A model generated the notes under the pieces. The model ran no database searches and was not told the DNA's origin. It saw only the letters and a list, made by a program, of their open reading frames with translations. Shown piece by piece: positions 34,787-43,390 of a stretch of DNA of 64,000 bases; the first letter of the stretch is position 1, and the number at the start of each line of letters is the position of its first letter. Both the position numbers and the translations under genes were made by a program. This DNA is from JBNNGK01 sp050268245 (GTDB lineage: Bacteria; Pseudomonadota; Gammaproteobacteria; Enterobacterales; Enterobacteriaceae). The stretch spans positions 1 through 64,000 of the forward strand of contig NZ_JBNNGK010000020.1 of assembly GCF_050268245.1 (NCBI RefSeq), given 5' to 3'.

Positions 34787-35797
34787 ATGTACTACCCTCT
34801 CATCAGGAAAGCGTTGTTCCAGTTTGATCCAGAGCGCGCGCATGAATTAACTTTTCGCCAACTGCGCCGTGTTACCGGCACTCCTTTAGCGTTTCTTGTT
34901 CGTCAGTCTGTGCCGACCAAATCCGTGAGCTGCATGGGGCTGTCTTTTAAGAATCCAATCGGCTTAGCGGCAGGTCTGGATAAAGATGGTGAATGTATCG
35001 ATGCCTTAGGCGAAATGGGCTTTGGTTTTATCGAGGTTGGCACCGTCACCCCACGCCCGCAATCGGGCAATGATAAGCCGCGCCTATTCCGTATTGTGGA
35101 AGCCGAAGGGATCATTAACCGCATGGGGTTTAATAACCTTGGGGTCGATAATCTGGTTGAGAATGTCAAAAAATCTCACTTTGGTGGCATTCTTGGGATT
35201 AATATTGGCAAGAATAAAGATACGCCAGTAGAGCAGGGTAAAGACGATTATCTGATCTGCATGGATAAAGTTTATCCGTATGCCGGTTATATTGCGATCA
35301 ACATTTCTTCACCGAATACGCCGGGATTACGATCCCTGCAGTATGGTGAGGCATTAGACGATCTTTTAGCCGCCGTTAAAAATAAACAGGCTGACTTACA
35401 TGCACGCCATCATAAATATGTACCGGTGGCGGTAAAGATCGCGCCGGATCTTTCTGAAGACGAATTGATCCAAATAGCTGACAGTTTGGTGCGCCACAAT
35501 ATAGATGGTGTGATCGCCACCAATACCACGTTAGATCGTAAATTGGTTCAAGGATTAAATTACTGTGAGCAAGCTGGAGGGTTGAGTGGGCGCCCCTTAC
35601 AATCGCGCAGCACTGAAGTGATCCGCCGATTGTCGCAAGAGCTGCAGGGTAAGTTGCCGATAATCGGTGTGGGTGGCGTTGATTCTTTAACCGCCGCACG
35701 AGAAAAAATAGCAGCGGGTGCAACACTGGTGCAAATTTATTCTGGATTCATCTTCCACGGCCCGCGTTTGATTAAAGATATCGTTACCCATATCTAA
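34787..35797 (+). CDS. pyrD: Dihydroorotate dehydrogenase (quinone), class 2
   Basis: 336 residues, the E. coli length. A membrane-associated FMN enzyme oxidising dihydroorotate to orotate with quinone, the fourth step of pyrimidine synthesis. The N-terminal amphipathic helices (MYYPLIRKALFQFDPERAHE) mark class 2. FMN and substrate segments: GLAAGLDKDGE, NRMGFNN, and INISSPNTPGLR with catalytic S175. The ATG at 34787 has AGGAG 6 bases upstream; an in-frame ATG at 34754 is rejected. Confidence 0.98.
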   Translation: MYYPLIRKALFQFDPERAHELTFRQLRRVTGTPLAFLVRQSVPTKSVSCMGLSFKNPIGLAAGLDKDGECIDALGEMGFGFIEVGTVTPRPQSGNDKPRLFRIVEAEGIINRMGFNNLGVDNLVENVKKSHFGGILGINIGKNKDTPVEQGKDDYLICMDKVYPYAGYIAINISSPNTPGLRSLQYGEALDDLLAAVKNKQADLHARHHKYVPVAVKIAPDLSEDELIQIADSLVRHNIDGVIATNTTLDRKLVQGLNYCEQAGGLSGRPLQSRSTEVIRRLSQELQGKLPIIGVGGVDSLTAAREKIAAGATLVQIYSGFIFHGPRLIKDIVTHI

Positions 35798-35817
35798 TAA
35801 TTTTCCTTTCATTTGTT

Positions 35818-35843
35818 GCCGGGGGTTTATTTCTCCCCCCGGC
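35818..35843 (+). terminator. Hairpin after pyrD
   Basis: GCCGGGGG / CCCCCGGC, a perfect 8-bp stem with a T-rich loop; only a short T-rich stretch (TCTATATTTTG) follows, so it is a weak intrinsic terminator. Confidence 0.55.
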
Positions 35844-35973
35844 TCGTCTATATTTTGTTCATTAGCGTAAATATCATCTGTGGAATTATCTGATGTTTAG
35901 GCTGCTTTAACGGTGATAAAATCACCTTTTGCCGTAAATATGGCGTTGGCTCGTGGCAAGCTAAGGATAAACA

Positions 35974-36522
35974 ATGAAGATAAAACCTGACGATAATTGG
36001 CGTTGGTATTTTGACGCTGAACACGATCGGCTAATGCTTGATTTAGCCAATGGGATGATCTTCCGTTCACGTTTTCCGGCCAAAATGTTGACGCCAGACG
36101 CGTTTGGCGAATGCGCCTTCTGCGTTGATGACGCTGCGCTGTATTTTACCTACGAAGAACAGTGCAAACAGATTAAACTCAGTCATGAGCAACGTGCTGA
36201 ATTGGTATTAAACGCCTTGGTGGCTTATCGCTTCCTTAAACCGTTAATGCCGAAAAGCTGGCATTTTTCCCAACAGCATTTTCCTTTACAGCCTAAAAAT
36301 GGCGATTTGGTCGCGGTAAAGGTAATGGAAAGTGGTGAGGATGCGCGCTTGCTGGTGGTAGAGGCGGGGGATAATGCCAGCCTGTGTCTACTGGCGCAAT
36401 TTCACTTGTCGGTCGCAGGGCGTACCATGGTTCTGGGCGATGCTATTAAAGTGATGCACGATCGTTTGAAGCCCTGCGCGCAGGGCGATGCGTCGACACC
36501 CGCTTACGACAGGGCGGTGTAA
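35974..36522 (+). CDS. zapC: Cell division protein ZapC
   Basis: 182 residues (180 in E. coli). A cytoplasmic FtsZ-associated protein that promotes FtsZ filament bundling at the Z-ring. End-to-end similarity including MKIKPDDNWRWYFD, the LDLANGMxFRSRF strand, the MLTPDAF segment and the late LGDAIKVMxDRLKP. The ATG is preceded by TAAGGATAA. Its TAA is immediately followed by the stop of ycbX on the other strand with no base between. Confidence 0.96.
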   Translation: MKIKPDDNWRWYFDAEHDRLMLDLANGMIFRSRFPAKMLTPDAFGECAFCVDDAALYFTYEEQCKQIKLSHEQRAELVLNALVAYRFLKPLMPKSWHFSQQHFPLQPKNGDLVAVKVMESGEDARLLVVEAGDNASLCLLAQFHLSVAGRTMVLGDAIKVMHDRLKPCAQGDASTPAYDRAV

Positions 36523-37626
36523 TCAAGCCAGCTTGATATTGGTCTTAGGGATACAGCTACAAGAAAGAATGGTGCCATTATTGGCCACCGCGCTTTTCTT
36601 CAACGGGGCAACGTCGCCGTCCACTAACTTTATTCGGCAACTGCCGCAAATTCCCGCCCGACAAGAGTAGGGAATGTTGATGCCTTGCAGTTCCAGTTGT
36701 TCCAACAGAACTTGTTGGTTATTGCCGTTAAATACCGCTCCTTGATAATCGATGGTTATGCTTTGTGCACTATCATTGGGGGCTTGTACGTTTTCCGCTA
36801 CGGCGCCGCCGCCATAGGGGCGAGGTGGCTTGTTCGCTAACACGTCAACCGTATCACCAACGCGGATAATACCGCTGTTACGCGCAATCATATTTTGGCC
36901 GAAATCCACACCTCCCCCGTCTGCCGTACGGAATTTTTGCAGCGTGTTCAAAGGCTCACCGTTGGGGTGTTTGCGTCCTCGCTCGGTACTGACGGTGGTC
37001 AAGACGCAGCGGCTACAAGGTTTGACCACATCAAACATCACCTCGCCAACGCGGATGACCTGCCAGCCGTCCTCTGCCCATGCATCAGCACCGGTAACCA
37101 CTAAATTCGGGCGGAATTGCTCCAGTTTGATACTGCTTGGGCAGCGTTGTTGCACATCATGGAATGAGGCTTCATTGATTAACAGGAACGGATAACCATC
37201 GGCGAACGACAACGGAATCTCTGGGTGTCTTTTGACGCGTCGTGTCAGATCTTGTCCCAGCCAGCGCAACTGCACCTCGCGCTGAAAGTAGCCGCTTAAC
37301 CACTGGTTGATCGCCATTGGCGCAATGCGCGCGGTGAAATGATTCCCCCAGACTTCGGTAGGCTGCGCATCGGCGGTAAAATCACTAAAGCGAATAGTGG
37401 CACTTTCGCCATTCGGAGCCGTTAGGTATAGACCGTCTGCCAGCAGTGCCGGGGTGAACAACACCATGTGGGGGTAGTGGCGAGCGGTAAGAAAAGTGCC
37501 ATCTGGCGCGGTGATCATGAAGCTGCGGTCAAATGCCAGGCCATGTGAGGCAACCTGTGCATGAGATAATTGTAAACCGCGCATTGATTTAACCGGATGG
37601 ACGTACAGTTTGGAAAGCGTGATCAC
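36523..37626 (-). CDS. ycbX: MOSC-domain protein YcbX with C-terminal 2Fe-2S domain
   Basis: 367 residues (369 in E. coli). The N-terminal beta-barrel and MOSC domain (about 1-270) bind molybdenum cofactor; the C-terminal domain (about 285-367) is ferredoxin-like with the cluster cysteines in SCRAGICGSC and a distal SCSC. In E. coli YcbX detoxifies N-hydroxylated base analogues such as 6-hydroxylaminopurine, acting with CysJ. The conserved Cys in VKPCSRCVLTT is the expected Moco ligand. Convergent with zapC at zero spacing. Confidence 0.95.
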   Translation of the reverse strand: MITLSKLYVHPVKSMRGLQLSHAQVASHGLAFDRSFMITAPDGTFLTARHYPHMVLFTPALLADGLYLTAPNGESATIRFSDFTADAQPTEVWGNHFTARIAPMAINQWLSGYFQREVQLRWLGQDLTRRVKRHPEIPLSFADGYPFLLINEASFHDVQQRCPSSIKLEQFRPNLVVTGADAWAEDGWQVIRVGEVMFDVVKPCSRCVLTTVSTERGRKHPNGEPLNTLQKFRTADGGGVDFGQNMIARNSGIIRVGDTVDVLANKPPRPYGGGAVAENVQAPNDSAQSITIDYQGAVFNGNNQQVLLEQLELQGINIPYSCRAGICGSCRIKLVDGDVAPLKKSAVANNGTILSCSCIPKTNIKLA

Positions 37627-37694
37627 CCCAAATCCTCAAGCAAAGAAAAACAAAACGGAAGAGAGCAACTTTATGATAAGCGGTGCAGATTAGC

Positions 37695-37811
37695 TATACC
37701 CGTTATACTTCGAATAACCTCTTTCGAGCTGCGCTTGCGTTCGCCTCCGCGAGAGAGTTTTGGGCTTCTCAGGCTTGCCGCCGCGATGCAACTCGAATTA
37801 TTTAGGGTATA
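37695..37811. repeat. Intergenic palindromic element with TATACCC ends
   Basis: 117 bases starting TATACCCGTTATACTTCGA and ending, read on the minus strand, TATACCCTAAATAATTCGAG. The ends are an imperfect inverted repeat and the interior is GC-rich, with partly self-complementary arms. From memory, sequences with these ends recur between genes in Serratia, Yersinia and relatives. It carries no ORF of its own. Its right end (GGGTATA) runs into TATAATG, the likely -10 box of rlmKL. Confidence 0.6.
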
Positions 37812-37847
37812 ATGCGCGACAATTTTCTTTTTGGTGATAAGTACGAT

Positions 37848-39968
37848 ATGAACTCTCTGTTTGCCAGCACGGCGCGTGGACTGGAAGAACTGTTAAAAAG
37901 CGAACTGGAGCTGCTTGGCGCTCACGCCTGTCGAGTTGTGCAGGGTGGGGTACATTTTCAGGGTGACGATCGTCTTCTGTACCAAAGTTTGCTGTGGAGC
38001 CGTTTGGCTTCACGTATTTTGTTGCCGCTGAATGAATTCCGCGTGCACAGTGATTTGGATCTTTACCTCGGTGTTCAGGCGATCGATTGGACAGAAATCT
38101 TCGGTGTAGAAAACACCTTCGCCGTGCACTTCAGCGGTGTGAATGAAGAGATCCGCAATAGCCAATACGGCGCGTTGAAAGTGAAAGATGCCATTGTTGA
38201 CAGCTTCACGCGAAAAATTGATCAACGCCCGACCGTGGCGAAGCAGCAGCCGGACATCCGGGTTAACGTTTTTCTGCAACGTGATATGGCTAGCGTAGCG
38301 CTCGATCTGAGCGGTGAAGGTTTACATCAGCGCGGCTACCGCGATCTCACCGGGCAGGCACCGTTGAAAGAAAACCTGGCTGCCGCCATTGTGCAGCGTT
38401 CCGGGTGGCAAGCGGGTACGCCGCTGCTCGATCCGATGTGTGGTTCTGGTACCTTGCTGATCGAAGCCGCGATGATAGCTGCCGATCGTGCGCCGGGCTT
38501 ACATCGCCAGCATTGGGGCTTCAGCGCGTGGAAAGGCCATAACGACGAGCTATGGCGTGAAGTTGTGACGCAAGCGCAGGTACGAGCACGTCGTGGCCTG
38601 CAAGAAACCACGTCGCGTTTCTTTGGTTCAGATATCGACCGTCGGGTGATTGACATGGCGCGTGCCAATGCCCGCCGTGCGGGGGTGGCTGAGCTGGTGA
38701 CCTTCAACGTTAACGACGTGAGTAAGTTGGTCAATCCGCTGCCGGAAGGCCCCGTGGGTACGGTGGTGAGTAACCCGCCGTACGGCGAGCGTCTGGAAAG
38801 CGAGCCAGCGCTGATTGCGTTGCACAATATGCTGGGTCGGATCATGAAGAGTGCGTTCGGTGGTTGGCAATTGTCGCTGTTTAGCGCCTCGCCAGAGCTA
38901 CTGAGCTGTTTGCAATTGCGAGCAGAACGCCAGTTCAAAGCGAAAAATGGCCCATTGGATTGCGTGCAGAAAAACTACCAGTTAGCCGCTAATCCGCAGG
39001 GGAGCGCTGGCGTACAGGTGGCGGAAGACTTCGCAAACCGTTTGCGCAAAAACCTCAAGAAGTTGGATAAATGGGCCAGACAGCAGGGGATTGAATGTTA
39101 CCGTCTCTACGATGCTGATTTGCCAGAATACAACGTGGCGGTCGATCGTTATGGCAGCAAAGTGGTGGTACAAGAGTATGCGCCGCCTAAAACCATTGAC
39201 GCCCAAAAAGCCCGTCAGCGCCTGTTTGATGTGATCAACGCGACGTTGGCGGTGCTCGATCTGCCGTCTAATCAGCTGGTACTGAAAACCCGCGAGCGAC
39301 AGAAAGGCAAAAACCAGTATGAGAAACTGGCGCAAAAGGGCGAGTTCCTGCTGGTGGAAGAATATAACGCCAAACTGTGGGTTAATCTGACCGACTATCT
39401 TGATACCGGGCTGTTTCTCGATCACCGTATTGCGCGGCGTATGCTGGGCGAAATGAGCAAGGGTAAAGACTTTCTCAACCTGTTTGCCTATACCGGCACT
39501 GCCAGCGTGCACGCTGGGTTGGGGGGGGCGCGCAGCACGACCACGGTGGATATGTCACGCACCTATCTGGAGTGGGCGGAGAAAAACCTACGCGCCAATG
39601 GCCTAACGGGGCGACAGCACCGGTTGATACAGGCGGATTGCCTGTCTTGGCTGCATAATGCCGACGAACAATTCGATGTGATCTTTATCGATCCGCCGAC
39701 GTTCTCCAATTCCAAACGGATGGAAAACACCTTTGACGTACAGCGTGACCATCTGGCGTTGATGAAAGATTTGAAACGGTTACTGCGCCGCAAAGGAACC
39801 ATCATGTTCTCGAACAACAAACGCGGTTTCCAGATGGATCTGGCGGGGTTAAATGCGCTGGGGTTGGAGGCGAAAGAAATTACCGCCCAGACACTATCGC
39901 AGGACTTTGCACGTAATCGCCAGATTCATAACTGCTGGCTGGTCACCCATGCCGGCGAAGGAAAATAA
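37848..39968 (+). CDS. rlmKL: Bifunctional 23S rRNA methyltransferase RlmKL
   Basis: 706 residues (702 in E. coli). A fusion that makes m2G2445 (RlmL half) and m7G2069 (RlmK half) in 23S rRNA before 50S assembly. Order: THUMP domain (about 45-155), RlmL methyltransferase with SAM motif DPMCGSGTLLIEA and catalytic NPPYGERL, then the RlmK PUA-like/Rossmann half with FLNLFAYTGTASVHA and DPPTFSNS. The ATG at 37848 (MNSLFAST) matches the family; an ATG at 37812 is part of the presumed -10 element and is rejected. Five bases separate it from uup. Confidence 0.97.
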   Translation: MNSLFASTARGLEELLKSELELLGAHACRVVQGGVHFQGDDRLLYQSLLWSRLASRILLPLNEFRVHSDLDLYLGVQAIDWTEIFGVENTFAVHFSGVNEEIRNSQYGALKVKDAIVDSFTRKIDQRPTVAKQQPDIRVNVFLQRDMASVALDLSGEGLHQRGYRDLTGQAPLKENLAAAIVQRSGWQAGTPLLDPMCGSGTLLIEAAMIAADRAPGLHRQHWGFSAWKGHNDELWREVVTQAQVRARRGLQETTSRFFGSDIDRRVIDMARANARRAGVAELVTFNVNDVSKLVNPLPEGPVGTVVSNPPYGERLESEPALIALHNMLGRIMKSAFGGWQLSLFSASPELLSCLQLRAERQFKAKNGPLDCVQKNYQLAANPQGSAGVQVAEDFANRLRKNLKKLDKWARQQGIECYRLYDADLPEYNVAVDRYGSKVVVQEYAPPKTIDAQKARQRLFDVINATLAVLDLPSNQLVLKTRERQKGKNQYEKLAQKGEFLLVEEYNAKLWVNLTDYLDTGLFLDHRIARRMLGEMSKGKDFLNLFAYTGTASVHAGLGGARSTTTVDMSRTYLEWAEKNLRANGLTGRQHRLIQADCLSWLHNADEQFDVIFIDPPTFSNSKRMENTFDVQRDHLALMKDLKRLLRRKGTIMFSNNKRGFQMDLAGLNALGLEAKEITAQTLSQDFARNRQIHNCWLVTHAGEGK

Positions 39969-39973
39969 TTACT

Positions 39974-41878
39974 ATGTCGTTAATTAGCATGTCCGGTGCG
40001 TGGTTGTCTTTCAGCGATGCACCTCTTTTAGATAACACCGAAATTCACATTGAAGACAATGAACGCGTTTGTTTAGTGGGCCGTAACGGTGCAGGTAAAT
40101 CCACTTTACTGAAAATCTTGGGTAAGGAAATTCCCCTAGATGACGGCCGGGTTATCTACGAACAAGACTTGATCGTAGCGCGTTTGCAACAGGATCCACC
40201 GCGTAATATCGGCGGTACGGTTTTTGACTTCGTCGCCGAAGGCGTGGCGGAGCAGGCAGAACACTTGAAAGCCTACCATGCGATTTCACATCAGGTGGAA
40301 ATTGATCCGAGTGAGAAAAACCTGACGCGCATGGCGCAGATTATGGAGATTCTCGATCATCAAGGTTTATGGCAACTCGATAGCCGTATCAGTGAAGTGT
40401 TGGCCCAGTTGGGGCTGAATGGCGATGCTGAGCTGTCTTCATTGTCGGGTGGTTGGTTGCGCAAAGCGGCGTTGGGGCGTGCGCTGGTCAGTTCTCCGCG
40501 TGTGTTGTTGCTGGATGAACCGACCAACCACTTGGATATCGAAACGATCGATTGGTTAGAAGGTTTCCTGAAAGAATTTCAGGGCAGTATTGTGTTTATC
40601 TCACATGACCGATCGTTTATTCGCAATATGGCAACGCGGATTGTCGACTTGGATCGTGGCAAATTAGTGTCATGGCCGGGGGATTACGATCTCTACTTGC
40701 TGAGCAAAGAGGAAGCACTGCGGGTAGAAGAGTTACAAAATGCTGAGTTTGATCGCAAGCTGGCACAAGAAGAAGTGTGGATTCGGCAAGGCATTAAGGC
40801 GCGACGTACCCGTAACGAAGGTCGCGTACGTGCGCTAAAAGCGCTGCGCAATGAACGCTCCGCGCGCCGCGAGGTCATGGGAACGGCCAAAATGCAGGTG
40901 GAAGAGGCCGTGCGTTCGGGAAAAATCGTTTTCGAAATGGAAAACGTCAATTACCAAGTCGGTGGCAAAGTCTTAGTGCGAGATTTTTCTGCTCAAGTCC
41001 AGCGCGGCGATAAAATTGCGCTGGTTGGGCCGAACGGCTGCGGTAAAACCACGCTGTTGAAACTGATGCTTGGTCAACTGACAGCCGACAGCGGTCGTGT
41101 TCACTGCGGTACTAAACTGGAAGTGGCGTATTTTGACCAGCACCGTGCAGAGCTGGATCCGGAGCGCACCGTGATGGACAACTTGGCAGAAGGCAAGCAG
41201 GAAGTCATGGTCAACGGCCGCTCACGCCATGTTTTGGGCTACCTACAAGACTTCCTGTTCCATCCAAAGCGTGCGATGACGCCGGTGAAAGCCTTGTCTG
41301 GCGGGGAGCGCAATCGCCTACTGTTGGCACGTTTATTCCTCAAACCAAGTAATTTACTGATCCTCGATGAACCAACCAACGATTTGGACGTCGAAACGCT
41401 GGAGTTGCTCGAGGAGCTAATTGATAGCTATCAGGGCACGGTGTTGTTGGTGAGCCACGATCGTCAGTTTGTCGATAACTCGGTGACTGAGTGCTGGATC
41501 TTCGAAGGTAACGGTACTATCAGCACCTTCGTTGGTGGGTATTTTGATGCTCATCATCAGCGCGCGACCGCGAAGCCAATTCGTCAGGCTGCGCCAGTGA
41601 GCCAAAATAAGTCGGTGGAGAAAAAAGCGGAACAGGCGAAGAAGCCGACGGCGAAACTGAGCTATAACCTGTTACGGGAACTGGAACAGTTGCCGCAACG
41701 TCTTGAACAACTGGAAGCGGAAATAGAGGCGTTGCAGACGCAGGTGAGCGATGCAGATTTCTTCTCGCGCCCCCACAGCGAGACGCAGCAGGTATTGAGT
41801 GATTTGGCCGCGGCGGAAATGCGTCTGGAAGAGGCGTTTGCCCGTTGGGAAGAATTGGAAGCGATGAAAAACGGCTGA
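39974..41878 (+). CDS. uup: ABC-F ATPase Uup
   Basis: 634 residues (635 in E. coli). A soluble ABC-F protein with two ATPase domains, implicated in ribosome function and in suppressing transposon precise excision. Walker A motifs GRNGAGKS (about 36-43) and GPNGCGKT (about 352-359), signatures LSGGW and LSGGE, two Walker B LLLDEPTN/LILDEPTN motifs, the interdomain arginine-rich linker (IKARRTRNEGRVRALK) and a C-terminal coiled coil (about 560-634) that binds DNA in E. coli. It follows rlmKL by five bases, so probably the same transcript. Confidence 0.97.
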   Translation: MSLISMSGAWLSFSDAPLLDNTEIHIEDNERVCLVGRNGAGKSTLLKILGKEIPLDDGRVIYEQDLIVARLQQDPPRNIGGTVFDFVAEGVAEQAEHLKAYHAISHQVEIDPSEKNLTRMAQIMEILDHQGLWQLDSRISEVLAQLGLNGDAELSSLSGGWLRKAALGRALVSSPRVLLLDEPTNHLDIETIDWLEGFLKEFQGSIVFISHDRSFIRNMATRIVDLDRGKLVSWPGDYDLYLLSKEEALRVEELQNAEFDRKLAQEEVWIRQGIKARRTRNEGRVRALKALRNERSARREVMGTAKMQVEEAVRSGKIVFEMENVNYQVGGKVLVRDFSAQVQRGDKIALVGPNGCGKTTLLKLMLGQLTADSGRVHCGTKLEVAYFDQHRAELDPERTVMDNLAEGKQEVMVNGRSRHVLGYLQDFLFHPKRAMTPVKALSGGERNRLLLARLFLKPSNLLILDEPTNDLDVETLELLEELIDSYQGTVLLVSHDRQFVDNSVTECWIFEGNGTISTFVGGYFDAHHQRATAKPIRQAAPVSQNKSVEKKAEQAKKPTAKLSYNLLRELEQLPQRLEQLEAEIEALQTQVSDADFFSRPHSETQQVLSDLAAAEMRLEEAFARWEELEAMKNG

Positions 41879-41891
41879 TTGAGTACAAACT

Positions 41892-41918
41892 GCCCGCACG
41901 CTGCGGCGGGCTATTTTT
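41892..41918 (+). terminator. Terminator after uup
   Basis: GCCCGC (41892-41897) and GCGGGC (41906-41911), perfect 6-bp stem, followed by TATTTTT. Confidence 0.8.
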
Positions 41919-42076
41919 GTGTTACCGGCAATAAGTTTCCAAGAGATGGGGGGGAGCATCAAGACGGCAAAGGCGTGAATGCTTGGGAATCTCAATCACG
42001 ATGTGAGCGAGATACACGTAAGCCGTTAACAACGGTGCTGCTTCCCGTGTTAAGGAGATGGCCGAGGAGGAATAGG

Positions 42077-43390
42077 GTGTGTTCCCACGAGAATAATAAG
42101 CAGCATCGTCATTCAAATCATGACGAACAGCGACAGGAAGACCTGATGCTGTGCCCGCAGTGTGACATGCTGGTGGCACTGCCTTCATTGTCATATGGCA
42201 GTAAGGCGGTATGCCCCCGTTGCAAAACGACGCTCAGTGCGCGTTGGAATGAGCCGCGTAAACGGCCTATAGGCTATGCCCTTAGCGCCTTATTTATGTT
42301 GTTATTGGCGAACCTTTTTCCGTTCGTCAATATGCGTGTTGCCGGTATTGCTAATGAAATCAAACTGATCCAGATCCCACAGGTGATGGTGGCCGAAGAC
42401 TACGCCAGTATGGCCACGCTATTTATGGTGTTGGTGCAGTTGATCCCGGCGTTCTGCATGGTGGTGATTATTCTACTGTGTGCGAAAGTGCAATTGCCCC
42501 AACGTCTAAAAATCTGGATGGCGAAGAGGCTGTTCCAGTTCAAAACCTGGTGCATGGTAGAGATTTTTCTTGCTGGCGTATTGGTCAGTTTCGTCAAGCT
42601 GATGGCCTATGGTGATATCGGTGTCGGTACCAGTTTTGTGCCGTATTGCCTGTTTTGTTTGTTACAGGTACGCGCTTTCCAGTGCGTCGATCGTCGTTGG
42701 TTATGGCAGGATCTCGAACCGGCGCCGCGTCTGTTGCAGCCGATAAGCCCTGGCCGCGCGGGTATTGTGCAAGGGGTGAGATCGTGTCTGTGCTGTACGG
42801 CTATTCTGCCAGCCGAGCAGGTGCAGTGCCCACGGTGCCACACATTCGGGCATCTACGGCGGCGTTACAGCCTGCAATGGACGATGGCGTTGCTGATCAC
42901 GTCGTTGATTTTATACATTCCGGCCATGGTTTTACCCATCATGATTACCGAAGCATTGGGCAATAAAATGCCGTCGACCGTGATGGCAGGGGTCATCTTG
43001 CTTTGGGGAGAAGGATCGTATCCGGTGGCGATGGTGATTTTCATTGCCAGCATTATGGTGCCATCGCTGAAAATGTTAGCCATTGGTTGGTTATGTTGGG
43101 ATGCCAATAACCGTAAGAAACCCCGCGCTGATAGTGAACGTATGCATCTTATTTATGAAGTCGTTGAGTTTGTAGGCCGTTGGTCAATGATTGATGTGTT
43201 TGTGATTGCCGTTCTTTCGGCACTGGTGCGTATGGGACAATTAATGAGTATTTATCCTGCTACTGGCGCGCTGCTGTTCGCCATGGTGGTGATCCTCACT
43301 ATGTTTGCAGCCATGACGTTTGATCCCCGTCTGACCTGGGATCGCGTAAATGAAACAATAAAGAAGGAGCCGCAAGGTGACGGAAAATAA
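42077..43390 (+). CDS. pqiA: Intermembrane lipid-transport protein PqiA
   Basis: 437 residues (417 in E. coli). The inner-membrane partner of the MCE protein PqiB in the Pqi envelope pathway. Two zinc-ribbon-like Cys clusters (CPQCDM...CPRCKT near the N-terminus, and CLCCTAILP...CPRCHT near 240-265) each precede a block of four membrane helices. The open frame extends to 41879, but a strong GAGGAGG Shine-Dalgarno 6 bases before a GTG at 42077 fixes the start, giving MCSHENNKQ. The His-rich N-terminal tail is longer than in E. coli. The 3' end overlaps pqiB by 14 bases. Confidence 0.94.
   Translation: MCSHENNKQHRHSNHDEQRQEDLMLCPQCDMLVALPSLSYGSKAVCPRCKTTLSARWNEPRKRPIGYALSALFMLLLANLFPFVNMRVAGIANEIKLIQIPQVMVAEDYASMATLFMVLVQLIPAFCMVVIILLCAKVQLPQRLKIWMAKRLFQFKTWCMVEIFLAGVLVSFVKLMAYGDIGVGTSFVPYCLFCLLQVRAFQCVDRRWLWQDLEPAPRLLQPISPGRAGIVQGVRSCLCCTAILPAEQVQCPRCHTFGHLRRRYSLQWTMALLITSLILYIPAMVLPIMITEALGNKMPSTVMAGVILLWGEGSYPVAMVIFIASIMVPSLKMLAIGWLCWDANNRKKPRADSERMHLIYEVVEFVGRWSMIDVFVIAVLSALVRMGQLMSIYPATGALLFAMVVILTMFAAMTFDPRLTWDRVNETIKKEPQGDGK

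Noticed and set aside
37812..37847. ATG at 37812 as start of rlmKL
   Set aside because: It is part of the TATAATG presumed -10 box, and the 12 extra residues are not family-like.
41879..42076. 66-codon N-terminal extension of pqiA
   Set aside because: It runs through the uup terminator, has no Shine-Dalgarno, and a strong GAGGAGG precedes the GTG at 42077.
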